This document shows positions 54,974 through 63,291 of a stretch of 64,000 nucleotides of DNA, one piece after another; the first letter of the stretch is position 1; each line of letters starts with the position of its first letter. Origin of the DNA: an uncultured Lachnospiraceae bacterium. Lineage in GTDB: Bacteria > Bacillota > Clostridia > Lachnospirales > Lachnospiraceae. The translations under genes and the position numbers were made by a program. The stretch is taken from positions 22,046 to 86,045 of the forward strand of contig CAMNRH010000010.1 of the NCBI GenBank assembly GCA_946552115.1, written 5' to 3'. The notes under the pieces were generated by a model, which saw nothing but the letters and a program-made list of their open reading frames with translations, was not told the origin of the DNA and ran no database searches.

Positions 54974-55852
54974 ATGCAGGGAAAGATAATAAAGGGAATT
55001 GCCGGATTCTACTACGTTCATGTAGCAGAATCCGGCGTTTATGAATGTAAAGCAAAGGGAATCTTCCGAAAGGAAAGAACAAAGCCGCTTGTCGGAGACA
55101 ATGTGGAAATAGAGGTTTTGGATAAGGAGGCGAAGGAAGGAAGCATTACGCGTATTTATCCGAGGAAAAATGAGCTTATCCGTCCGGCGGTGGCCAATAT
55201 TGATCAGGCTTTCGTTGTGTTTGCGGCGGCGAAGCCGAATCCCCATTTTAATCTTCTGGACAGGTTTCTTGTGATGATGGAGCACAAAAAGATTCCGGCT
55301 GTTTTGTGCTTCAATAAGGAAGATATTGTTTCGGAGCAGGAGCTTACAGAGCTTAAAAAAATTTACCGCGGCTGCGGCTGCGCGCTTGTATTTATCAGCG
55401 TAAAAGAGGAAAAAAACATAGAAGAGGTAAAGCGCCTTTTGTCCGGAAAGACGACTGCGGTTGCAGGGCCTTCCGGTGTGGGGAAATCGTCTTTGATTAA
55501 TCTTCTCAAGCCGGAGGCAAATATGGAGACAGGAAGCATCAGCCGCAAGATTGAGCGGGGAAAGCATACAACAAGGCATTCCGAGCTGCTACTGATAAAT
55601 GCGGATTCCTATATTATGGACACGCCCGGATTCAGCTCTTTATATGTAAATGATTTTGAAAAAGAGGAGCTCAAATATTATTTTCCGGAGTTTGACTATT
55701 ATGAAGGGCAATGTAAATTTACAGGCTGCGACCATATTCACGAACCCGGCTGCGCGGTAAAGGCAGCGGTGGAGGCCGGGGTCATACATACGGTTCGGTA
55801 TGAGGATTACAGAGAAATGTATGACGAGCTGAAAAACAGAAGGAGGTACTGA
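54974..55852 (+). CDS. rsgA: Ribosome small subunit-dependent GTPase RsgA
   Basis: GTPase of 292 residues that helps 30S ribosome maturation. The G motifs are in permuted order as in YjeQ/RsgA: G4 NKEDIV (about 114), G1 AGPSGVGKSSLIN (about 163), G3 DTPGFSS (about 216). An OB fold is at the N-terminus, and a C-terminal zinc site has CKFTGCDHIHEPGC. The start at 54974 follows GGAGATAT. Part of the same operon as prkC and rpe. Confidence 0.95.
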   Translation: MQGKIIKGIAGFYYVHVAESGVYECKAKGIFRKERTKPLVGDNVEIEVLDKEAKEGSITRIYPRKNELIRPAVANIDQAFVVFAAAKPNPHFNLLDRFLVMMEHKKIPAVLCFNKEDIVSEQELTELKKIYRGCGCALVFISVKEEKNIEEVKRLLSGKTTAVAGPSGVGKSSLINLLKPEANMETGSISRKIERGKHTTRHSELLLINADSYIMDTPGFSSLYVNDFEKEELKYYFPEFDYYEGQCKFTGCDHIHEPGCAVKAAVEAGVIHTVRYEDYREMYDELKNRRRY

Positions 55853-55854
55853 GC

Positions 55855-56517
55855 ATGAAATATATTCTTGCGCCGTCGGTTCTGGCTGCCGATTTTAAGG
55901 TGCTTGGAGAGCAGATAAGGCTGACGGAGGAAAACGGGGCGGAATACCTTCACTTCGATGTGATGGACGGTATGTTTGTCCCAAGCATTTCCTTTGGAAT
56001 TCCGGTTTTAAAATCCATTCGTTCTGCCACAAAGCAGGTGATGGATGTGCATCTGATGATACAGGAGCCGATCCGCTATGCAGAGGCGTTCCGGGACGCG
56101 GGAGCCGATATTTTGACGGTTCATCTGGAAGCATGTGAAGATATTCTTTCTACGATAAAAAAAATCCGGGAATGTAATATGAAAGCAGGACTTTCTATCT
56201 GTCCGGAAACAGACGTAAAGAAAGTAGAAAAGCTTTTAGATAAGATAGACATGCTTTTAATAATGAGTGTTCATCCCGGTTTCGGAGGACAGAGCTTTAT
56301 CCCGGATTCGCTTGAGAAGATTCGCACTGCAAGAGCAATGGCTAAGGAGCAGGGCCTTAAGCTTGATATACAGGTAGATGGCGGGATTTATCACAGGAAT
56401 GTCAGGGATGTGCTGGATGCCGGAGTAAACATCGTCGTAGCAGGCTCGGCGGTTTTTAGAGGGAATCCTGCGGAAAACACAAAAAAATTCATGGAGATAA
56501 TAAAAAATTATGGGTAA
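55855..56517 (+). CDS. rpe: Ribulose-phosphate 3-epimerase
   Basis: TIM-barrel enzyme of 220 residues of the pentose-phosphate pathway. The motifs are LAPSVLAADF at the start, HFDVMDGMFVPSISFG (metal His and Asp), MSVHPGFGGQSFIP, and IQVDGGI with VAGSAVF at the phosphate site. The start follows GGAGG; two bases separate it from rsgA. Its stop overlaps the thiN start by 8 bases. Confidence 0.96.
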   Translation: MKYILAPSVLAADFKVLGEQIRLTEENGAEYLHFDVMDGMFVPSISFGIPVLKSIRSATKQVMDVHLMIQEPIRYAEAFRDAGADILTVHLEACEDILSTIKKIRECNMKAGLSICPETDVKKVEKLLDKIDMLLIMSVHPGFGGQSFIPDSLEKIRTARAMAKEQGLKLDIQVDGGIYHRNVRDVLDAGVNIVVAGSAVFRGNPAENTKKFMEIIKNYG

Positions 56518-57166
56518 GAGAATGGTAATTGTAAGCGGCGGAGAGTTGGATGAAAAGTTTGCGTTGGCGGTATTAAGGGAATCGGTTACGAATTGTGTTA
56601 TCGGAGTCGATAAGGGTATGGAGCTTCTTTACTGGAATGGAATCGTACCCAGTTATATTGTGGGAGATTTTGACAGTGTAGACCAGAAAATAGCGAATTA
56701 TTACCGGGATGAGACTTCTGTGCCGATTCGGGAATACAATCCGGTCAAGGATGCTTCGGATACGGAGATTGCAGTTCGGCTTGCAATGACGCTCGGCTGC
56801 AGCGAGCTTATCATCCTGGGGGCGACAGGGGGCCGGATTGACCATCTGTGGGCAAATGTCCAGACGCTTACGATTCCTTTCCGCGCCGGAATTGACGCAA
56901 AGATCCTCGACCCCCGCAATCGGATACGTCTGATTGGCGGTAAGACCGTATTGAAAAAGTCAGAGGCGTATGGACCGTATTTTTCTTTATTTCCTCTTGG
57001 AAATGAAGTTTATGGATTTAATATTGAGGGAGCAAAGTATCCGCTTCGGAACCATACGCTGACACCGTATGACAGTTTATGTGTAAGCAATCAGATAGCC
57101 GGGGACGAGGTGACGATTGATTTTTCGGCAGGAACCGTAATTTTGATGGAGACAAGAGACAGGTAA
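56510..57166 (+). CDS. thiN: Thiamine pyrophosphokinase
   Basis: Enzyme of 218 residues that makes thiamine diphosphate from thiamine and ATP. The motifs are VGDFDSVDQ, VKDASDTEIAVRLA and LGATGGRIDHLWANVQT, the whole catalytic set. The C-terminal domain ends in VTIDFSAGTVILMETRD. It is the last gene of the long operon, which is closed by a terminator at 57173. Confidence 0.94.
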   Translation: MGKRMVIVSGGELDEKFALAVLRESVTNCVIGVDKGMELLYWNGIVPSYIVGDFDSVDQKIANYYRDETSVPIREYNPVKDASDTEIAVRLAMTLGCSELIILGATGGRIDHLWANVQTLTIPFRAGIDAKILDPRNRIRLIGGKTVLKKSEAYGPYFSLFPLGNEVYGFNIEGAKYPLRNHTLTPYDSLCVSNQIAGDEVTIDFSAGTVILMETRDR

Positions 57167-57172
57167 GGGCAG

Positions 57173-57201
57173 GGGAACATAGTGCGGTGTGTTCCCTTTT
57201 T
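57173..57201 (+). terminator. Terminator after thiN
   Basis: The stem GGGAACA / TGTTCCC has a 10-base loop and is followed by TTTTT. It marks the end of the resident operon; the accessory region begins behind it. Confidence 0.85.
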
Positions 57202-57296
57202 GTGTGCGCCCGGTATGGAAATTTTACCAGACTACTGTGAGGTACACACAAGGAAATGAGATTGAAAATATAAGTTTTTAAGGAGTGGAGATCTCT

Positions 57297-57740
57297 GTGA
57301 GGATAGTCGAGGTTAAAGAGCGAAATTCAGTGCTGATACAAAATCTATTAGATGTTTGGGAGAGCTCGGTTAAAGCAACCCACTTATTTTTATCAGATGA
57401 TGAAATAAACAATATTAAACGGTATGTACCGCAGGCATTGAGCGGTGTGCCTGTTCTGGCTGTTGCAGAAGATGAAAATGGAAAGCCAGCAGGCTTTATG
57501 GGCGCTGCAGACAAAATGATTGAAATGTTATTTATTTCAAACGAAAACAGAGGACAGGGGATAGGAAAACGGTTACTGCGGTACGGTATTGAAAACTATT
57601 CAATAAATGAGCTTGCTGTTAATGAGCAAAACCCATTGGCGAAAGGATTTTATGAGCATATGGGATTTGAGGTTTATAAAAGAACAGAATTGGACGAACA
57701 GGGAAATCCGTATCCATTATTGTACATGAAAAGAAATTGA
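57297..57740 (+). CDS. GNAT-family N-acetyltransferase
   Basis: Protein of about 147 residues of the GNAT fold. The acetyl-CoA loop is ENRGQGIGKRLLRYG (motif A), preceded by the strand MIEMLFISN, and followed by INELAVNEQNPLAKGFYEHM and GFEVYKR (motif B). The substrate is not known. Start uncertain: GTG at 57297 (GGAG six bases before) or GTG at 57285. It is the first gene after the operon terminator, and base composition becomes richer in A+T from here. Confidence 0.85.
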   Translation: MRIVEVKERNSVLIQNLLDVWESSVKATHLFLSDDEINNIKRYVPQALSGVPVLAVAEDENGKPAGFMGAADKMIEMLFISNENRGQGIGKRLLRYGIENYSINELAVNEQNPLAKGFYEHMGFEVYKRTELDEQGNPYPLLYMKRN

Positions 57741-57788
57741 CAGATTCCGGCCTGTCATACTGGAAAATTGGAAATTATGGAGGTAATG

Positions 57789-58140
57789 ATGCTTATCAGA
57801 AAAGAAGAATCTAAGGACTATGAAATAATATATTCTGTAGTTAAAGCCGCATTTGACAGTGCCGAACATTCTGATGGAAATGAACACGATTTGGTAAACG
57901 CATTAAGAAAAGGTGAGGCATTTATTCCTGAGTTATCTTTAATTGCGGAAATGGACGGAAGGATTGTCGGGGGGCAGTGAAACATACTATCCGAAAGCAG
58001 GATATGTACCGGCTGACAGCTTTGGCATCAAACCGCCTTTTGATGTGCCGAAAGAAAACTTTATGGCCTGTAAAATAAAAGAGGATGCATCCGACATATG
58101 CGGAGTCATAAAATATGCAAAAGAATTTGGAATTGAATAG
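57789..58140 (+). pseudogene. GNAT acetyltransferase with internal deletion
   Basis: The first frame (57789 to about 57972) encodes the N-terminal half of a GNAT protein: IRKEESKDYEIIYSVVKAAF to AEMDGRIVGG, then a stop at 57978. The C-terminal part continues in another frame, GSETYYPKAGYVPADSFGI and ending KYAKEFGIE at 58140. In intact relatives, about 50 residues with the acetyl-CoA loop lie between IVG and the (L)GSE..YP block; they are lost here. It is the same kind of lesion as in the aldo/keto reductase and MATE genes. Confidence 0.85.
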
Positions 58141-58222
58141 CGCAATTACCTACAGACTGGAAACGGGATACGACAATAAGAAATATGAATCCACTTATAC
58201 ATGGTTTACTACAAAAAAATAG
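58133..58222 (+). pseudogene. Short C-terminal gene fragment of unknown origin
   Basis: A frame ending at 58222 reads ITYRLETGYDNKKYESTYTW and then FTTKK before the stop. It has no own start and overlaps the tail of the deleted GNAT gene. It looks like the end of a lost coding sequence, but I cannot name it. It may be chance. Confidence 0.3.
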
Positions 58223-58252
58223 CGGAAAAGGCAGCACAGGAGGAATTTATTT

Positions 58253-58915
58253 GTGGCTACTATTCTTGTTTTAGAAGATGACATAGAATTGAATCAGACA
58301 ATAACTTACGCGATGGAAAAAGAGGGGTATCAGGTTTTTTCTGCATATTCTTGTAAAGAAGCAGAAATGTTTACAGAAAATAATTCTTTTCATTTGGCGA
58401 TACTTGATGTCAATTTACCAGATGGAGACGGATTTTTGTTTTGTAAATGGCTGAAGTTTAAAGAGCAAGTCCCTGTTTTATTTATTTCTGCCAGGGATTT
58501 AGAAGAAGATGTTTTAAATGGATATGAATTAGGTGCAGACGACTATGTAACCAAACCTTTTTCCATGAAGATTTTGCTGAAAAAAGTGTATGTAATTTTA
58601 TCCAGAAAGTCACAAGGAGCGAATATTTATGATGACGGCTTTCTAAAAGTAGATTTTGAACTTGGTATAGTTCAGCAGGGAGAAAATGAATGTTTACTTT
58701 CACCCACAGAATATCGTATTTTAAAAAAATTGATTGAGAATAAGGGAAAACTGCTTACCTATTCGATTTTATTAGATTCTTTATGGGACGAGGGAGTACA
58801 AATTACAGACAAGCACACGCTTGCGGTAAATATCAATAGGTTGCGTAAAAAGGTTGAAACCGAGGAGCACTCTTATATTTCAAATGTATATGGAATGGGT
58901 TATATATGGAAATAA
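58253..58915 (+). CDS. Response regulator (OmpR/PhoB type)
   Basis: DNA-binding regulator of 220 residues. The receiver has the acidic pair in LVLEDDIEL, the phospho-Asp in LAILDVNLPDGDG (about residue 52), FISAR and the Lys in DDYVTKPFS; the winged helix ends GMGYIWK. The start is a GTG, 8 bases after AGGAGG. It overlaps the kinase gene by 10 bases. Position before an ABC ATPase suggests control of an antimicrobial-peptide exporter. Confidence 0.93.
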   Translation: MATILVLEDDIELNQTITYAMEKEGYQVFSAYSCKEAEMFTENNSFHLAILDVNLPDGDGFLFCKWLKFKEQVPVLFISARDLEEDVLNGYELGADDYVTKPFSMKILLKKVYVILSRKSQGANIYDDGFLKVDFELGIVQQGENECLLSPTEYRILKKLIENKGKLLTYSILLDSLWDEGVQITDKHTLAVNINRLRKKVETEEHSYISNVYGMGYIWK

Positions 58916-59831
58916 TGATTTTTATAATATTTTTTGTGTTAGTGTTTATCGCCGCTTTTGCGCTTTGGAAATATGTTCGTTTGAAACAGGATGTTTATGA
59001 ATATACAGAGAAAATAGATACTGCTATAAACTATATGTTGAAAAATGAAGAATTAAAAACAAGTTCCTATAAAAAGATGATTTATGGGAAAAAATCTATG
59101 AGAGATTGGTTCGTCTTTCCTGTCTGTATACTCATAAAAATTTAGAGATTTCAGAAGAAAAGGATAAACTAAAAGAATTGGTGTCTGATATTTCTCATCA
59201 GACGAAAACGCCTATTGCAAATATAAAACTTTATTTAGAAATGATGGCAGATGAAACAGATTTTAACAGAAATCAAGAGTATCTTAAAAAGATAAACAGC
59301 CAGGTTGATAAATTGGATTTTCTTCTGCAAAGCATGGTAAAAATGTCACGACTTGAAACTGGGACAATTAAAATCCAAAAACAAAATGTCCCTCTTGCTG
59401 ATACTCTCGCTATGGCGATTAGTAACGTGGTAATAAAGGCAGATAAGAAAAATATTAAGATTGATGTGCAGTATGATGAACAGTTAATGCTAAACCACGA
59501 TAAAAAATGGACAGCAGAAGCAATTTTTAATATTTTGGATAATGCAGTAAAGTATACAACGGATGGCGGAAATCTTCATATCGTTGTGTGTAAGCAGGAA
59601 CTTTTTACGAAAATCAGTATCGAGGACACCGGAAGAGGTATTGCACCAGAACGACAAGCGACTATTTTTACTCGGTTCTATCGTGAACCAGAGGTACATG
59701 ATAAAGAGGGGATCGGTATTGGTTTATATTTGGCAAGAGAAATCATCACACTACAAAATGGATATATTGAAGTACAGTCACAAGTTGGACAAGGAAGTAC
59801 CTTTATGATATATCTTCCAAATCGGGACTAG
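58906..59831 (+). pseudogene. Sensor histidine kinase, frameshifted
   Basis: The first frame (58906-59145) gives a membrane helix (MIFIIFFVLVFIAAFALW) and a linker. The second frame carries the rest: the His box VSDISHQTKTPIANIKL, the N box EAIFNILDNAVKY, DTGRGIAPE and GIGIGLYLARE. One extra A in the A run near 59068-59072 would join SSYKK to DDLWEKIYERLVRLSCLY in one frame of about 308 residues. So this is a one-base deletion, either a real loss of the sensor, a slippery run, or a sequence error. The catalytic motifs are intact. Confidence 0.85.
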
Positions 59832-59917
59832 AAAAATCACAGTTTTGTGATTTTTTCTTTTTGTGACTGATTTGTGATTTTTATGCTTTACCATGTAATC
59901 ATAAGGAGGACTTGACT

Positions 59918-60430
59918 ATGAAAAATGTGGTTGTCAAAACACAAGCTTTAAAAAAATACTATCAAACAGGAAATCAGACTGTAAGAGCATTAGATGGTGT
60001 AGATTTCGAAGTCGTTGAACGAGAATTTATTTCTATTATTGGAAAATCTGGTAGTGGAAAAAGCACACTTCTGCATATGATTGGTGGATTAGATACACCC
60101 AGTAGTGGAACTGTTATCGTTGATGGAGTAAATCTTGAATCATTAAATTCTGAACAGCTTGCCCTTTTCAGAAGAAGAAAAGTAGGGTTTATTTTTCAAC
60201 AGTATAATTTAATACCAGACTTGAATGTGTATGATAATATCATTTTTCCTCTTGAATTAGACGGTATGCAAATTGATAAAGACTTCATTCAGGAACTGTT
60301 GGAAATATTAAATATCTCAGATAAACAAGAAATGCTTCCTGCAATGCTGTCTGGTGGGGAGCAACAGCGTGTAGCGATTATTCGAGCTTTAGCAACGAAA
60401 CCTGCAATTATTCTTGCAGATGTAAACTGA
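59918..60430 (+). pseudogene. ABC transporter ATPase (BceA/MacB type), truncated
   Basis: The first ~168 residues of a typical ATPase: VRALDGVDFEVVEREF, Walker A IGKSGSGKSTLLHM, Q-loop FIFQQYNLIPDL, signature LSGGEQQRVAIIRALA, and Walker B up to IILAD. Instead of the expected EPTGNLD the next codons are VN and stop. The sequence after GCAGATG (about 60422) is unrelated and begins the element described below. About 60 residues and presumably the permease genes are separated from it. The start at 59918 follows AAGGAGG. Confidence 0.9.
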
Positions 60431-60690
60431 ACCCCATGTGCTTACTGTACATAGCGTGTACACAGTAGGATTACATGACAATATAGGTACATGATACACA
60501 AGTAATGAGAAAAAATGTGTATGGAGTAGGAAGAAGGTATTGATATCTGGTATGAGGAAAGACATCCTTGTAGCAGGTTTTTTATTGTCTATAATAGACA
60601 GGTATAGAGGTAATATTTTAGTGGTATGTCCGAATAGCTTTTTTACGATAAGTGGGCATACTGGTGTGGTAAAGAGAAGAGGTGATGACT
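60423..60690. mobile_element. Left part of a putative integrated element (non-coding)
   Basis: The ATPase similarity breaks at about 60422. The following 260 bases hold no gene. They contain an imperfect palindrome TACTGTACA...TGTACACAGTA (about 60446-60470) close to the break, a promoter-like region with the operator TGTCTA-TAA-TAGACA at 60586-60600, and then a ribosome-binding site for the modular-repeat gene. The right end of the element is not in the window, so its class (conjugative, transposon or other) cannot be told. Confidence 0.55.
60586..60600 (+). promoter_or_regulatory. Palindromic operator over a -10 box
   Basis: The palindrome TGTCTA-TAA-TAGACA includes a perfect TATAAT (60590-60595). 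A TTGTAG 16 bases upstream could be the -35 box. It could be a repressor site for the gene at 60691, perhaps bound by one of the XRE proteins further right. Confidence 0.45.
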
Positions 60691-61859
60691 ATGGCGTATT
60701 GCTATGATGGGAAAACATATGAAACGATAAAAGAAATGGCAGAGGAATATGGAATTGACCGTCAAAGAATATATTCCTTCCGGCGCCGAGGCTGGTCGTT
60801 AGAAGATGCAATGCAAATGTGCATCAATGATGTGCGAGGAAGAGGTCGGCTTTTTGAATATAATGGAAAGTTATACCGTTCACCCAAAGCCTTGGCAGAA
60901 GAATATGGATTACCTTGGAATTCATTAGCACATTACATACAAAGGTGCAAAACAGTAGAAGAAGCGGTAGATCGTTGCAAAGAGGCACAAGAGAAGAAAA
61001 TTATGCTATGGGGCAAAAGATATCAGAGCAGATATGAGGTGGCAACAGCATTTGGAATTAGAGAGACTTCCATTTCAGCCAGAATCCATACAAGAAACAG
61101 GACATTAGAAGAAATTGTTCTTGAACTATTGCAGAAAGAACCGATATGTTTTGAAGGAAAAACCTATAATACATTGGTAGAATTGTGTGCGGAGTATCAA
61201 GTGCAGCCCTGCAATGTTTTTGAACGCTTGAAATATGGGAAAACATTGGAGGAAGCTATTTATTTGCCGATCAGGAATAATGGGAAAAGATATGAAATTG
61301 AGTATGAAGGGAAAGTATATCAGAATACTGCTTTTTTATGCAGGGAATATAATATCTCCAAGCTGTTAGTATATGGACAACAGCGCTATAAACCAGAATA
61401 TTCGTTTATAGAGTGTTTTCACTTAGTAAAGCAACTGCGGGATGAATGTGGATGGCCCAAAACTGAGGTATTGCTTTTATTCCGAGATGTAAGATTCAAG
61501 GGAATTTCTATAAAAGGATATCAGATTTTGCATCGGTTGTCGGTATGACCAGAGGGCAGATAGATACTTATAAATCCAGACATCAACACAAAAATATGAT
61601 TGTAGCATTACAGGAAATGCAGAAAGACTGTATTCCAGCGTATAACACGGAATACGGTCTTTTGCCATATAGTGAAGCCAGAAAGAAAAAATACACACCT
61701 AAGCAGTTGGAACAATTAGAATATGTCCCAAGTGCATTGCCGCGATACCCTATGCTTCAGTCCTTTGATTTTACACAAGACAGTATGGATATACTTCTTC
61801 GATATGAGGAATTATTTCAAAAACATCCTCAGTGTAAACGGGAATGGCGAGAACGGTAG
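60691..61859 (+). pseudogene. Modular HTH-repeat protein, frameshifted in repeat six
   Basis: The first frame (60691-61548, 285 codons) contains five tandem units of ~50 residues, each with the pattern aromatic-x-GK-x-Y, then a helix-turn-helix-like AEEYGI..xxIxxR, then GxTLEEA: YDGKTYETIKEMAEEYG, YNGKLYRSPKALAEEYG, LWGKRYQSRYEVATAFG, FEGKTYNTLVELCAEY, YEGKVYQNTAFLCREY. The second frame, up to 61859, continues a sixth unit (FYKRISDFASVVGMTRGQID) and a C-terminal domain. One extra G in the run at 61500-61502 would join them into about 389 residues. The units resemble NUMOD-type DNA-binding modules. Function unknown; DNA binding is inferred. Confidence 0.7.
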
Positions 61860-61902
61860 AAAACAGTGTAGATAAAAAGCCATAGTCTCAGGGATAGGAG
61901 TG

Positions 61903-62157
61903 CTATGACTTTTCTTTTCCTTCAATGAGATATTCATAAGAAACATGAAAAATCTCAGTAAATGCTTTTAGTTCCACATCTGTGACATAACGTTTATTTG
62001 TTTCAATTCTGGTAATCACATTTTTATCCATATCATACCCATTAAGCTGAAGCTGGTAGGCTAAGAGCCGCTGTGACATATTACGCTGACGACGGAGTTC
62101 GATGAGTCTTTGGCTGATTAGGTTTTTCTCTCCGGTGGATGTTTTCGGTTTCGGCAT
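61903..62157 (-). CDS. XRE-family transcriptional regulator
   Basis: DNA-binding protein of 84 residues. The helix-turn-helix is RQRNMSQRLLAYQLQLNGY followed by MDKNVITRIETNKRYVTDV, with a longer loop than in classic Cro/CI proteins. GGAGG precedes the ATG on the minus strand. It is convergent with the modular-repeat gene and lies in the same element as a second, similar XRE gene at 62366. It may regulate element functions. Confidence 0.88.
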   Translation of the reverse strand: MPKPKTSTGEKNLISQRLIELRRQRNMSQRLLAYQLQLNGYDMDKNVITRIETNKRYVTDVELKAFTEIFHVSYEYLIEGKEKS

Positions 62158-62365
62158 ATTTCTAATCCCTCCTGCAAATAGTGTTGGCAGGTTTGTCTCA
62201 CTTTTTGCACTTTTTCTATTGATTTTACATGGGATTAGGAATACAATCGGTTGTAAAAGTGAGACAAGAAATATACAAAAACAAAATGAATCGGTTGGAG
62301 AAAAACAGAAAAAATAAGAAAGAACGGGAGTACAAGAAAATTTAAGAAACGGTTACTTTTCCGGT

Positions 62366-62602
62366 TTAGAGAAGCCCGGAAAAGAATGCGTTGATATCGG
62401 TATGAAAGATTTTAGCAAAGGCTACAAGTTCTGATACCTTGATGTTCATGCGGTTCGTTTCCAGTTTGGCGTAGGTACTTTTGGACATGGAGATACCCAT
62501 CAGGTTCAATTTTGCAATGACCTGGTCTTGCGTAAGTTTATTTGCATATCGGATGGCTTGGATATTTTTGCCGATATCCATATCTGGTCTGATTTTCTGC
62601 AT
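62366..62602 (-). CDS. XRE-family transcriptional regulator, second copy
   Basis: Protein of 78 residues: a helix-turn-helix (RYANKLTQDQVIAKLNLMGI, then SMSKSTYAKLETNRM) with the same long-loop form as the gene at 61903, so the two are paralogues. I chose the ATG at 62602, which follows AAAGGA; the frame is open further upstream but without a good start. It is divergent from the gene at 62721, and the ~118-base gap between them should contain the promoters and an operator. Confidence 0.85.
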   Translation of the reverse strand: MQKIRPDMDIGKNIQAIRYANKLTQDQVIAKLNLMGISMSKSTYAKLETNRMNIKVSELVAFAKIFHTDINAFFSGLL

Positions 62603-62720
62603 GACAAAGTCCTTTCGTTTTTGAAATGTTTCGCAATAGAGAAACTTTATATTGATTTTACTGGTTTCACTTTTTATAATGTTTCGTAATAAGGAATTAT
62701 TTACAAGAAGGGTGATAGGT

Positions 62721-63122
62721 ATGCACCAGAGTGATATAGAACGGTTTGCTTTCCTGCTTTTATGTGGAAAGCGTGACAGGGCAATCCTGCTGGGAAGAGA
62801 AAAGATGACGATTTCAGATTTGGACAGGCTGACGTATGTGACTGATTTTTTAGGCTTGAAATTATATAACCTAGAAATCTGGAATGAATTTGCAGGGCAG
62901 TTTGGCGAACAATTTCGCCAGTTGGAATTATTATATGATGAAACCTGCAGCATCGTGTCCTGGGAGTCTACAGAAGCAGATGAGCATTTGCATGAACGAT
63001 GGATACAGGAATTTTGCACACAGATATTGGATGAGGAAGTTCGGAAACAGCTGGAACAAATTATAAAACAACAATATCAGGAAAAAGGGATGGTAGATCC
63101 CACAGAGACAGACATCGTGTAG
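62721..63122 (+). CDS. Acidic protein of unknown function, divergent from XRE
   Basis: Protein of 133 residues, acidic and mostly helical (MHQSDIERFAFLLLCGKRDR; a Trp/Glu-rich middle; QLEQIIKQQYQEKGM). No known motif is visible to me. The start at 62721 follows GGTGATAGGT; a GTG in the same frame slightly upstream is possible. Its divergent position suggests control by the neighbouring XRE protein. Confidence 0.65.
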   Translation: MHQSDIERFAFLLLCGKRDRAILLGREKMTISDLDRLTYVTDFLGLKLYNLEIWNEFAGQFGEQFRQLELLYDETCSIVSWESTEADEHLHERWIQEFCTQILDEEVRKQLEQIIKQQYQEKGMVDPTETDIV

Positions 63123-63291
63123 ATGCCTGTCTTTATGATTAAAGATTTATTTTTAAGATGCTTAAATTTAGAAATAAAAGAAAAGAGATTATTTGATTAG
63201 ATAATGTGGTAATGGTATTAAATGGAAAAGGAAAGGGATTTATGGTATATTATCTATTGAGAAAGAATTGAAAATACATGAGGTAAGAAAT

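Noticed and set aside
58906..59145. Independent 79-residue membrane protein
   Set aside because: It continues the kinase coding sequence across a one-base shift; the join gives the expected linker before the His box.
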